Origin: Emydura subglobosa | Lineage: Eukaryota; Chordata; Testudines; Chelidae | Direction: 5' to 3' | DNA length: 64,000 bases | Assembly (NCBI GenBank): GCA_007922225.1 | Contig: ML680086.1 | Coordinates: forward strand, 5,846,997 to 5,910,996 | Translations under genes and position numbers: made by a program | The notes under the pieces: model-generated | The model's database searches: none | What the model saw: only the letters and a program-made list of their open reading frames with translations | What the model was told of the DNA's origin: nothing | In this document: positions 54,557-64,000 of the stretch, in pieces | Numbering within the stretch: the first letter of the stretch is position 1 | How the letters are laid out: every line of letters starts with the position of its first letter

Positions 54557-55345
54557 AGTCAGTCATTCAGTCAGTGGTGCTTGGCCGCAGTGTGGGAGAA
54601 GAGTCCAGTGTGCAAGCGGCAGCCCTTCCCACAGTGGCTACGGGCACTCGCCAGACAGAGGTTGGAGCACACACTGCTTCTTGGCTCACCTACGGGCCTC
54701 AGCCTGGGCTCTGATGACTCCCCGCGGTGACAGCACCAGCCTTGACCCAGCTTCTCCAGACTGAGCGGCTGTGGGCAGGGCTCTCCCCATTGACAGGGGA
54801 AGGCTGAATTTCTTGAGACCCTGCTTGACCTTGTTGTTGTATCGGAGTTTTGGCCCTCCTCTGTGTCGCAGATAGTTCTTGAGTTGACCATAGATCACAA
54901 GTGTTGGCAGACAATCTTGAGGCATGTGTTTCATGTGTCCCAGCCAGCGAAGCCTGCAAGCATCCAGCATAGTCTGCACAGACTGCAGGCCGGGTCTCTC
55001 AAGGATCTCGCCATTAGTGAGCTGTTGGTCCCAAAGGACTCCAAGGATTTTTTGGAGACAGCAAAAGTGGAAGCTGTTCAATCTCCACTCCTGCTTGGAG
55101 TACGTGACCAGCTTTCACAGCTGTAAAGGAACGTACAGAGGACACACGCCCGATAGATGGACACCTTTGTGTTCAGGTTTAGCAGCTTGTTCCAGACACG
55201 TGGCGTAAGTTGTCAAAGGTGTCCGGGGCTTTGCCGATTCTCACATCAAGTTCTGTATCAAGGCTAAGTGAGCTGGGTAAAGTTGAGCCAAGATAGCGGA
55301 AGTGAGCCACATTGTCCAGAGCTTCGTTATTGACCTAGGCTTCAG
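54549..55345 (-). mobile_element. Non-LTR retrotransposon C-terminal fragment, antisense, with (GACT)n tail
   Basis: On the minus strand: ALDNVAHFRYLGS then LSLDTELDVRIGKAPDTF (frame of 55320-55210), then FHFCCLQKILGVLWDQQLTN, GEILERPGLQSVQTMLDACR and LRWLGHMKHMPQDCLP, then GQLKNYLRHRGGPKLRYNN. This is the thumb/connection and C-terminal end typical of many vertebrate non-LTR elements (FHLRCLRxILG...RWxGHxxRMP). It is degraded by frame changes. At its 3' end (plus 54549-54574) are tandem AGTC units. Clade not assigned. Confidence 0.75.
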
Positions 55346-55884
55346 GATCTTAGTGCCCTGAGAGACAAACTGCAGTCCGTTGTCGCTCACAAGTTGTTCT
55401 GGCAGACTGAAATGACTAAAGATTTCACAGTTTCTGGATAGTGTTTTCAGCAGCAGTGAACGGCATTACAGAGACTTCTAGCCATTTAGCGTGAGCGTCT
55501 ACAACAACCAGGAACATGATTCCTTCAAATGGGCTAGCAAAATTAATATGAATATGCTGCCATGGGTTTTCAGGCCAGTCCCATGGGTATAGGGGTGCCA
55601 GCTGAGGTGCATTCCTCACACTCTGACATGAAATACAAGCTCTTGCTTTCTCTTCAATGGCACTGACCAGGCCAGGCCACCAAAAGTAGCTTAGTGCAAT
55701 TTCTTTCATGCACACTATTCCACAGTGACCTGAATGTAGCTGTTCTAACATCTGTGATCTCAGTAGTGATCGAATAATGATGCGCATCCCCCACAACAAG
55801 CAATCAGAATGGATTGATAACTCCATCCTCCTGTACATGTAGGGAAGAAGGTCAGGTGAGACCTGAGAGTACCATAGAGATGTT
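55346..55884 (-). pseudogene. Ty3/gypsy integrase fragment (minus), left of DIRS insertion
   Basis: Minus-strand frame from about 55880 to 55425. Zinc-binding HHCC region: LEQLHSGHCGIVCMKEIALS then YFWWPGL and ACISCQSV. The catalytic core follows: WQHIHINFASPFEGIMFLVV then DAHAKWLEV. The first core acidic residue is Asn (HINFA) where the family has Asp. A stop after TIQKL and a shift follow, after which LPEQLVSDNG can still be read near 55400. The upstream portion of the same element resumes at 63821. Confidence 0.85.
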
Positions 55885-56072
55885 CTAGCTTTGAGTGATT
55901 GCTCATCCATTCCAGTATAGGTGAGTGCGCGCCCCATGCACTGGTTCCCGGAACTTTTTTGCCCTTAGCAAGCCCCATAGGGCCGGCTCCGGAGCCCCCT
56001 GGAATGCCGCGCTCATGCCGCGGTATATCAGGCGCTGCCGGCCCTGAGGGCCCTCAGTTCCTTCTTTCCGCC
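55885..56072. repeat. DIRS left inverted terminal repeat
   Basis: 'ccatgcactggttcccggaa', 'ttgcccttagcaagccccat', 'ggtatatcaggcgctgccgg' and 'ctcagttccttctttccg' are reverse complements of segments of 63600-63752 with scattered mismatches. Confidence 0.9.
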
Positions 56073-56237
56073 CGTTGACGGTTGCTGGAACATCTGCCCC
56101 TTGCTTTTCAGCAAGTAGCAATCCCTGTTTCTCAGTGTTGTTGTTAGCATAGTGTTAAATATAGCAGTTAAGCTAATTAGTGATAGATTAGAGTTAGATC
56201 AATAGATAGTTAGCCCTTCGGGGCTTAGGGTTGAGCC

Positions 56238-59175
56238 ATGCCTGGCTCAACCGGTTTTAAGGCCTGTGCCGTCTGCAGCAAGGCTTTCCCAGTGAGCGAT
56301 TCTCACGACCGCTGCCTCCATTGTCTTGGGGAGCAGCACCGTAAGGACAGGTGCCAGATTTGCAAGGCCTTCAAGCCCCACACTCAGAAAGAGCGGGACG
56401 CCTGCTTGAAGGCCATGCTCATGGAGTCTGCACTCCGGCGGGACTCAGAACCATCTCGATCCCCTGCGGCGCTGAGTGTATCCTCGGTGCAGAGCGCACC
56501 ACCGGCACCAGGACCATCCCTACAGCAGTTTGCGGTACCAAAACGGAAGAAGTGGCAGGAGGCCGCTCACATGGATTCCCCGTGCCACCGGTACAGCCGG
56601 GGGTTACTCAGGAGATGCCCCAGCCACGCACGGTGGAGAGTACTCCGGCACCGGCATCTCCTCGCAGGGAGCCTCCCCCGACTCCTGGGGGGTGAAAGAG
56701 TGCCCCTGCAAGGGCCGTCAATGCCGGAGGCATTCGATGCGGCATGCCCCCTCATGGGCATGCCCATGCCTCAGTCCCCCCCTCGACCGAGGGCGCAGGG
56801 ACCAGCGTCTCGGGGTAAACCCGTGCTGGGTGGCGGAGACGGGAGTCGAAGTCTCCCACCAGACGGTCGTGGAGGGTCAAGAGTGCGGGCTCCCCTCCCA
56901 GCTCCGACACTCAGTCATCAAGCTCCTCGACACCGCGGCACCGAGGGCAGTCTCGAGACTCCAGTGCGAGGCGAAGTCGCTACAGTTCCGCCTCGCATGG
57001 GGATCAATCTTCGGGATCCCGCACCAGGGCACCGAGCCCAGCACAGCACCGGTCCCGATCCCGAGCTCACACTCGCAGCCCGGTGCGGCCACAAATGCCT
57101 GACTGCAAACATGCCCGGAACTGATCCCGCTCACCAGCAGCCAACAGAGAGGCACGGCACCGGTCTCAATCCCTGGCATGCAGCCCGGCGCAGATCCCAG
57201 TAGCCGAGGAGTCACGGGGCGCTCGGCACCACTCCCGATCCCCAGCATGCCAATCAGTGACAGAAGTGACCAGACATGCTCAGCGCTAGTCCCGATCCCT
57301 GGCATGCAGCCCAGTGCAGATCCCGGCAGCCGATGAGATCCGGCAAACTCAAAGCCGATTCCGATCTCCGGTGCGCAGCCTGGAGCAGATCCCGGTGATC
57401 GAAGGGACCCAGCCCTCTTGGCACCAGTCCAGATCCCCGGCCCACAGCCCAGTACGGAACCCACCTCGCAACGCCCGGCATGCTCGGCACCGATCCAGGT
57501 CCTGGTCCCATAGCCAGCTTGGGGACTCTAACAGAGCCCGGCGCCGGTCCAGATCCCCAGCATGCGGCCCGGAGTGGATCCTGGTGCCCGAGGAACGCAG
57601 GGACCGTCGCTCGTCATCCGGTGCTGAAGAGCATCGGCACCACTCCCGATCCCCAGCCCGCAGCCTGGCACTGAAGGACTCAGTACCGAGGGAGCCCTCG
57701 GCACCGCGTCATCGCTCTCGATCTTCAGAGTCCAGGCGGGGGCGCAGTCATTATGGTCGGCACCGCTCCAGGTCTCCCAAAGGCAAGCGCCGCTACAAGA
57801 CCTCGGCACCTAGGAGGCGGTCGTCCAGCTCCTCCAGCCACTCGCCCCTGTCGGCACCACAGGCACCGCCGAGACTGCTCCTCTTTATCTCGGAGCAGGT
57901 CATCAGAAAAGACCGGGAGGGACCACAAGTCCCAGTGGCACCGGTTCAGTAGCTCTGGGCACCATGCTCACCGGGATGCTTCCCACTCGGCACCGGGGCC
58001 GGTCCTGGCATGGCCTCAGGGACCGTGGCAATGGCCCTACTGGGGGCCCTGGGGAACACAGACAGCCCAGGGTACGGTGTCGGTCCCCTTTTCGATGGCC
58101 CACCTGCCACTGCCCCCTCCAAGTTAGCCGGACAAGGGCCATTCCTCTGAGGAGGAATCCAACCCCCAGGAGGGTCCCTCTGCGGGGCCCCTCCCACAGT
58201 CCTCCTCCTCCTCCCCGGACGATACGACCGCCAGGGACCATAAGGCACCCCTACCTGATTTTAAAGCTCACCAAGAGCTACTTAAGAGGGTGGCGGAAAA
58301 TTTGAACCTTGAGCTCAAGGAGCTCTCTGAAGAGGAGGACCCCCTCTTTGGAGTATCGGAGTCGGCAGGGCCATCCAGGGTCACCCTCCCTATACACGAG
58401 AGGGTCTTAAAACTCGTCAAGGCCCTCTGGCAGACCACTGCTTCAGTTGCCCCTTCTTCCAAGGGCGCCGAGAAGAAGTATTACGTCCCAGCAGAGGGGT
58501 TCGAGTTCCTCTATAATCATCCCGCTCCGGGGACGCTAGTGGTGGATGTAGCCAACCAGCAGGATAGGCAGAGGGCCCAGGCAAACACCCCCAAAAATAA
58601 ACAAAAAATTAGACCTTTTCGGCCAAAAGGTCTATTCTACGGGGGCCCTGCAGCTGAGGATCGCGAATCACCAGGCGCTCCTCGGCCGCTACAACCTGAA
58701 CCTCTGGTCCTCCCTCCAGAGGTTCGTGCAGGGTTTGCCTCAGGACCAGGCAGCAGATTTTGCCATCCTCATTCAGGAGGGCGTGAAAGTAGCGGGAGCT
58801 GCCCTCCAGTCAGCCAGTGACACGGAGGATGCCGCTGGCAGGGCAATGGCGTCAGGCATCGTTATGCGACGGTGCTCCTGGCTGCAGTCGTCAGGGCTGT
58901 CTCAAGGGGTGCAGTAGTCAATCCAGGACCTGCCGTTCGACGGTGCTGGCCTCTTCTCGGACCGCATGGACGACAAGTTGCATGCCCTGAAAGACTCCAG
59001 GGCTACCCTGAAGTCTTTGGGGCTGTACACGCCGCAGGCCTCAAGGCGTCAGGCCCGACCGCGTCCCCAGCGCCAGCCCCAGCCTGCACCCAGCCCACCT
59101 CCCCGACCCGCTCAACCCAGGAGGGGTCAGGATAGATATAGGCAGTCAAATCACTGGGACTGCCAAGGCTCCTAA
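56238..59175 (+). pseudogene. DIRS gag-like gene, RS-repeat rich, frameshifted
   Basis: It starts MPGSTGFKACAVCSKAFPVS with paired Cys/His (CAVC, CLHC, CQIC), a possible zinc-binding head within the first 50 codons. From 57100 to 57760 one frame is an Arg/Ser array (RHRSRSPARS-like units). At 58290-58620 is a conserved block (LSEEEDPLFGVSES, VTLPIHERVLKLVKALWQTT, KYYVPAEGFEFLY), then, in another frame from 58726, LPQDQAADFAILIQEGVKV. This block resembles the C-terminal region of LAP2-alpha, which published work derives from a DIRS-like gag. Frame changes near 57200, 57950 and 58620 and a stop at 58915 show decay. Confidence 0.75.
57100..57760 (+). repeat. Degenerate short tandem units encoding Arg-Ser
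   Basis: Words such as 'ccgatccccggc', 'cagatccc', 'gcccggcgc' and 'gcatgcagccc' recur at about 60-70-bp spacing on the plus strand, giving the RS-rich array in the gag-like gene. Confidence 0.6.
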
Positions 59176-59269
59176 GCGGGTCCTCAGCAAGGGCCGCCCA
59201 AAGGTAACAAGCGGCAGTTTTGATGGTGCGCCTGAGAGTGGCACCTCCCCCATCCCTCTGGATCTAACC

Positions 59270-61095
59270 CTCCCATTTGTGCACAGACTGCAGCCATATT
59301 TCACAGAGTGGCAGAGCATTACCTCAGACCATTGGGTCCTGGGTGTAGTTCGCAGCGGTTATGCTTTGCAACTCTCGGCCTTCCCCTCAGACTCTACCCC
59401 GTCCATCTTCAGGGGCCCCTCTCACAAGCATCTCCTCATCCAAGAGGTAGATTCTCTCCTCCTCCTCGGGGCGGTGGAAGAGGTTCCTCTTTGGGAAAGG
59501 GGTTCTACTCCCGATATTTCCTCATTCCCAAGGCAAAGGGGGGCCTGAGGCCCATTTTGGACCTTCGCCATCTGAACAACTTCATCAGGCGCTCAGGTTC
59601 CGTATGGTTTTCCTAGCCTCCATCATTCCTGCTCTAGATCCAGGCGACTGGTAGGCTGCCCTCAACCTGAAGGATGCATATTTTCATATCACTATCCTCC
59701 CTGGTCACAGAAGGTTCCTCCGGTTTGTAGTAGCAGGCTGCCACTACCAGTTCTCGGCCCTGCCCTTTGGCGTCTCATCCGCACCCAGGGTTTTTACAAA
59801 GTGCATGGCAGTGGTGGCGGCCCGACTGGCTAATCTGGGGCAGGTCCAGGGCCCATGTGAGGAACAGCCTGGCACTCACCTGCGCGAGATGCACCAGACT
59901 GGGGCTGCTCATCAACGAGCAGAAGTCCACTCTCACCCCGGTGCAGCGCATAGACTTTAACGGGGCCACCCTGGACCATCCAGGCCAGAGCCTTCCTCCC
60001 ACAGCCTCGCTTCGAGTCAATGGCCGCCATAATCAGCGATCTCCACAGGTCCCCCACGACGACAGCCAGGCACTGCCTTCAGCTGTTGGGACACACGGCA
60101 GCATGCACGTATGTGGTGAGGCTGGCTCGCCTCAAGCTCAGGCCTCTCCAGGAGTGGCTGGCCTTGGTATACACACCAGCCAGGCACTCATTGAGCAGAG
60201 TGGTCACTGTCCCCACTCAGGTACTGTCCTCCCTGGATTGGTGGAGGGACCAGGGGAGGTACTGAGGGGTGTTCCCTTAAGAGACTTGACACCCTCAATA
60301 ACTCGTATTACAGACACCTCGGATGTAGGTTGGGGGGGCCCACATCAGCAACGACCTCAGCATCCAGGGACTCTGGTCAGTGCAGGAGCAGTGCTCCACA
60401 TCAACGTCCAGCAGCTCAGGGCAGTCCGTCTGGCCTGCAAGGTGTTCCTCAGATTCCTGAAGGGCAGGATGGTGCAGGTCCTGATAGACAACACAGCGGC
60501 CATGTTTTACATAAATAGGCAAGGGGGGGCCCACTTCTCAGCTCTTTGCCAGGAGGCCATTCAACTTTGGGACCTTGTGGTGAGGCACGACTTCCACATA
60601 TCTACCTCTCACCTCCCAGGGGTCAGGAACGACGAGGCGGACAACCTCAGCAAGTCATTTCTACCCCGCTATGACTGGTCACTGCACCCGGAGGTGGTGA
60701 CTTCCATTTTCCGCAAGTGGGGTGTTTCCCAACTGGACCTGTTCGCGTCGTCCTGGAACAAGAAGTGCTTGAGGTTCCGCTCGTTCCGGGGTCGCGAGCC
60801 AGGCTCCATCTCCTACGCGTTCCTCATAGACTGGACAAGGACCCTGATGTATGCATTTCCCCCCATTCCGTTGATGCCCAAGGTACTCTTGAAGATCAAG
60901 AGGGACAAGGCGAATGTCATTCTGATCGCCCCGGCCTGGCCGAGACAGCATTGGTTCAGTATGCTGCTGGACCTGTCCATCACCACGCCAATACCGCTCC
61001 CGAAGCGTTATGACCTGCTCTCCCAGGACCAGGGGCGCCTGCTACACCCGGGCCTGGACTCCCTCCACCTGACAGCATGGAGACTCTGTGGCTGA
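59270..61095 (+). pseudogene. DIRS reverse transcriptase-RNase H, inactive
   Basis: RT pieces lie in three frames: FTEWQSITSDHWVLGVV (59300), FYSRYFLIPKAKGGLRPILD (about 59505), then LKDAYFHITILPGHRRFLR and LPFGVSSAPRVFTKC (about 59670-59800). Where the catalytic Y-x-D-D should follow, the frame from 59767 reads WRPDWLIWGRSRAHV, so the first part of the motif is missing, apparently by a short deletion. RNase H follows: DTSDVGWGG (60312), INVQQLRAVRLA (60400, where a Glu is expected at the second Q), and DNTAAMFYINRQGG (60487). Then come LPGVRNDEADNLSKSF and a C-terminal ELDLFAS-like region. Inactive. Confidence 0.85.
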
Positions 61096-61871
61096 CGGAG
61101 GGAGAGAGAGCCTGCTCGGTGCAGGTCCAACAAGTTCTGCTGGGTAGCAGAAAACCTTCCACTCAGATGGTGTACCGGGCCAAGTGGAAGCGGTTTACCT
61201 GTTGGGCGGAGTCCCAGGGTATCCCACCGAGCTGCTTGCGCATACAGGCGATCTTGGAGTACCTGCTGCACCTAAAGCTGCAGGGCCTGGGCCTGGCCTC
61301 CCTGAGGGTACACGTGGTGGCCATCTTGGCCTTCCACCAGCCGTTGGAGGGGAGGTCGCTGTTCTTGCACCCTATGTCTCTCATATTCCTCAAAGGGATT
61401 GAGAGGCTATATCCGCAGGTCCGTGACTCGGTGCCTCCCTGGGATTTGAACCTGGTCCTCACCACACTGACGGGACCCCCCTTCGAACCTATGGCTACAT
61501 GCTGATCGTTTGTCCTCTCCTGGAAGGTAGCCTTCCAGGTGGCCATTACATCGGCTAGAAGGATCTCTGAGATTAGGGCCTTGACTCAGAGCCCCCCTAC
61601 ACTGTCTTCTATAAAGACAAGGTGCGGCTGAGACCCCACCCAGCCTTCCTGCCTAAAGTGGTGTCTCAGTTTCACTATAACCAGGATATCTTTCTCCCTG
61701 TGTTCTTTCCTAAACCGCATGATTTGGAGGAGGAGCGGAGATGGCACTCGCTAGACGTGAGACGGGCCCTGGCCTACTACACAGAGCAGACGAGGCCATT
61801 CTGGAAGTCAACGCAGCTATTTGTAGCAGTGGCGGACCAGATGAAGGGCTCACCTGTCTCCACCCAGCGCA
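61077..61871 (+). pseudogene. DIRS tyrosine recombinase, N-terminal part and first catalytic Arg
   Basis: It reads KPSTQMVYRAKWKRFTCWAE, then HLKLQGLGLASLRVHVVAIL, the core-binding helices. A TGA at 61503 interrupts it, after which WKVAFQVAITSARRISEIRA gives the catalytic Arg region. A one-base slip in the C6 run (61592-61597) shifts the frame into LRPHPAFLPKVVSQFHYNQD, and the frame continues to [20 protein letters not shown], where CR1 has inserted. Confidence 0.85.
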
Positions 61872-63172
61872 GGAATCCATTTTAAGGCACTTGGAGGAGA
61901 GGAAGGTGATCAGGAACAGTCAACACAGATTCACTAAGGGAAAGTCATGCCTGACCAACCTGATTGCTTTCTGTGATGAGGTGACTGGCTCTGTGGATGT
62001 AGGGAAGGCGGTGGATGTGATATACCTTGACTTTAGCAAAGCTCTTGATACTGTCTCACACAGTATTCTTATCAGCAAGTTAAAGAAGTATGGGTTGGAT
62101 GAATGGACTATAAAATGGATAGAGAACTGGCTAGAGCATAGGGCTCAACGAGTAGTGATCAATGGCTCCATATCTAGCTGGCAACCGGTCACAAGCGGAG
62201 TTCCCCAGGGGTCGGTCCTGGGGCCGGTTTTGTTCAACATCTTTATTAATGATCTGGAGGATGGGGTAGATTGCACCCTCAGCAAGTTTGCGGACGACAC
62301 TAAGCTGGGGGGAGTGGTAGATACCCTGGAGGGTAGGGATAGGATACAGAGTGACCTAAACAAACTGGAGGATTGGGCCAAAAGAAATCTAATGAGGTTC
62401 AACAAGGACAAGTGCAGAGTCCTCCACTTAGGAAGGAAGAATCCCATGCACAGCTATAGACTGGGGACCGACGAGCTGGGCAGCAGCTCTGCAGAAAAGG
62501 ACCTGGGGGTAACAGTGGATTAAAAGCTGGATATGAGTCAGCAGTGTGCCCTGGTTGTCAAGAAGGCTAATGGCATATTGGGCTGCATTAGGAGGGGCAT
62601 TGCCAGCAGGTCACGGGAAGTGATTATTCCCCTCTATTCGGCATTGGTGAGGCCGCATTTAGAATATTGTGTCCAGTTTTGGGCCCCCCACTACAAAAAG
62701 GATGTGGACAAGTTGGAGAGAGTACAGCGGAGGGCAACAAAAATGATTAGGGGGCTGGAGCACAGGACTTATGAGGAGAGGCTAAGGGAACTGGGCTTGT
62801 TTAGTCTGCAAAAGAGAAGAATGAGGGGGGATTTGATAGCGGCCTTTAACTACCTGAAAGGGGGTTCCAGGGAGGATGGGGCTAGGCTGTTCTCAGTGGT
62901 GGCAGATGACCGAACAAGGAGCAATGGTCTCAAGTTGCAGGGCGGGAGGGCTAGGTTGGACATTAGGAAAAAGTTTTTTACTAGGAGGGTGGTGAAGCAC
63001 TGGAATGGGTTACCTAGGGAGGTGGTGGAATCTCCATCCTTAGAGATTTTTAAGCTGAGGCTTGACAAAGCCCTGGTTGGGGTGATATAGCTGAGGTTAG
63101 TCCTGCTTTGAGCAGGGGGTTGGACTAGATGACCTCCTGAGGTCCCTTCCAACTCTAATATTCTATGATTCT
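61872..63172 (+). mobile_element. CR1 LINE, 5'-truncated, inserted in DIRS recombinase gene
   Basis: It encodes the CR1 ORF2 RT from [20 protein letters not shown] through [40 protein letters not shown] and [12 protein letters not shown] (catalytic FADD intact), then a TAA at 62521 in place of one codon, then the C-terminal end to [15 protein letters not shown] at 63090. The 3' end is 'ccttccaactctaatattct' then atgattctatg, the CR1 terminal 8-mer. The RT active site looks intact but the element is 5'-truncated. Confidence 0.92.
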
Positions 63173-63436
63173 ATGATTTCCACCTTGATCACTGCCTGCA
63201 TCAGGACCTGCTACGAGCAGGTGAAGGTGCCGCTTCCAGGAGCTGTGACGGCGCACTCAACCAGAGCCCAGGCCTCAACTGTGGTCTTCCTGGAGCATGT
63301 GCCCCTGCAGGACATCTGCAGAGCAGTGACCTGGTCATCGGTCCACACCTTCACATCCCACTATGCTATCGTGCAGCAAGCGAGAGAGGACGCAGGCTTC
63401 GGCAGAGCCGTGCTGGCGAGAGCGGCTAGACACTGA
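63173..63436 (+). pseudogene. DIRS tyrosine recombinase, C-terminal part
   Basis: After the CR1 it resumes with STLITACIRTCYEQVKVPLP, then TAHSTRAQASTVVF (H-x-x-R), DICRAVTWSSVHTFTSHYAI (Trp/His position and the nucleophile Tyr) and a TGA stop after RAARH. Catalytic residues of this half are preserved. Confidence 0.85.
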
Positions 63437-63470
63437 CTCCTACCCACCTCCAAGGTATGGCTATTTAATC

Positions 63471-63568
63471 ACCTATACTGGAATGGATATGAGCAATCAC
63501 TCGAAGTAGAAAACAGGGTTACTTACCAGTAACTGTTGTTTTTTGAGATGTGTTGCTCATATCCATTT
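63471..63568. repeat. DIRS internal complementary region
   Basis: Its first part (tatactggaatggat, then gagcaatcactcgaag) complements the outer end of the left terminal repeat (55890-55920). Its second part (gaaaacagggttacttacca, then gtaactgttgtt) complements the outer end of the right repeat (63791-63820). This two-sided complementarity is used to circularise DIRS DNA. Confidence 0.85.
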
Positions 63569-63599
63569 CACACCTGCCCTCCATTCCCGCTGTCAGAGT

Positions 63600-63820
63600 C
63601 GGCAGAAAGAAGGAACTGAGGGCCCTCAAGGCCAGCGGCGCCTGATATACCGTGGCATGAGCACGGCACTCCAGGGGGCACCAGAGCTGGCCTTATGGGG
63701 CTTGCTAAGGGCAAAAAGATTCCGGGAACCAGTGCACAGGGCGCACACTCACCTGTAATGGAATGGATATGAGCAACACATCTCGAAGAACAACAGTTAC
63801 TGGTAAGTAACCCTGTTTTC
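63600..63820. repeat. DIRS right inverted terminal repeat
   Basis: Inverted match to 55885-56072. It extends further to 63820 with 'gagcaacacatctcgaagaa', 'caacagttactggtaagtaa' and 'ccctgttttc'. It contains a donor-like GGTAAGTAA. Confidence 0.9.
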
Positions 63821-64000
63821 CATGCATCACTAGGTCCATAACACGAGTTGCCTTCTTTACTTGAGTAGCAGTGATGGGTGTGTTCTCTACCTGTTCAAAG
63901 TAGAAGATTTCTTTCTGGCCAATATCTTGATGTTTAACTGGTAAAAGTAGCCTTGAGAGACCATCTGTGTTGCACTGCAGAGTGGATTTCGATATTTGAT
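63821..64000 (-). pseudogene. Ty3/gypsy RNase H end / linker (minus), right of DIRS insertion
   Basis: The minus-strand frame, without stops to the window edge, reads STLQCNTDGLSRLLLPVKHQ then DIGQKEIFYFEQVENTPITA, TQVKKATRVMDLVMH. TDGLSRLxLP marks the end of the RNase H/connection region of gypsy pol. It is collinear with the integrase fragment across the 7.9-kb DIRS insert. Partial at the window end. Confidence 0.8.

Larger units (their letters stand above)
55885..63820 (+). mobile_element. DIRS tyrosine-recombinase retrotransposon, decayed, split by CR1
   Basis: The inverted terminal repeats are at 55885-56072 and 63600-63820. The order gag-like ORF, reverse transcriptase, RNase H, tyrosine recombinase, internal complementary region (63471-63568) and right terminal repeat is the standard DIRS architecture. 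No integrase of the DDE type is encoded. All reading frames are broken. A CR1 interrupts the recombinase gene. No target duplication is visible at the ends, as expected for this class. Confidence 0.92.

Noticed and set aside
1..64000. CRISPR arrays, operons or bacterial-type RNA genes
   Set aside because: The window is vertebrate nuclear DNA with spliced exons and vertebrate transposons. No regularly spaced direct repeats of that kind were seen.

Overview
The window is vertebrate nuclear DNA. It holds one split gene with canonical GT-AG introns, long non-coding stretches and many vertebrate-type transposons: CR1-like LINEs, CORE/MIR-like SINEs, PIF/Harbinger, DIRS and Ty3/gypsy. This repeat mix, with well-preserved CR1 3' ends and intact-length DIRS elements, suggests a reptile, most likely a turtle. 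That is inference from repeat composition, not proof.

The gene is ACSS2, cytosolic/nuclear acetyl-CoA synthetase, on the plus strand. Seventeen coding exons from 17668 to 48797 join in frame into about 620 residues and end at a TAG followed by two AATAAA signals. They run from the N-terminal part of the AMP-binding domain to the normal C-terminus. The exons for roughly the first 120 residues were not found, so positions 1-17667 are probably intron or 5' flank. Two features stand out in the coding part. A 45-bp in-frame tandem triplication lies in the exon at 22610-22817. A 39-bp cassette-like microexon lies at 25339-25377.

Region by region: 1-17667 is non-coding, with a MIR-like SINE (7254), two PIF/Harbinger-like MITEs (8419, 9382) and a CR1 3' end (14640). 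From 17668 to 38611 lie fourteen ACSS2 exons, with intronic LINE and SINE remnants. The 8-kb intron 38612-46662 carries a two-gene PIF/Harbinger transposon (40851-44593). Its transposase 5' half has been replaced by the 3' end of a DIRS element. A 76-bp exact copy of part of the transposase sits 1.2 kb upstream. The last three ACSS2 exons follow (46663-48797).

Positions 49.4-52.7 kb are intergenic with no recognised gene. From 52.8 kb to the end lies a transposon cluster. It has an antisense CR1-type LINE (52.8-53.9 kb), an antisense non-LTR C-terminal fragment (54.56-55.35 kb), and a Ty3/gypsy element on the minus strand that is split by a 7.9-kb DIRS element (55885-63820). The DIRS element is itself split by a CR1 (about 61872-63172). 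This is a three-level nest. All these transposon genes carry stops, frameshifts or lost catalytic residues and look inactive.
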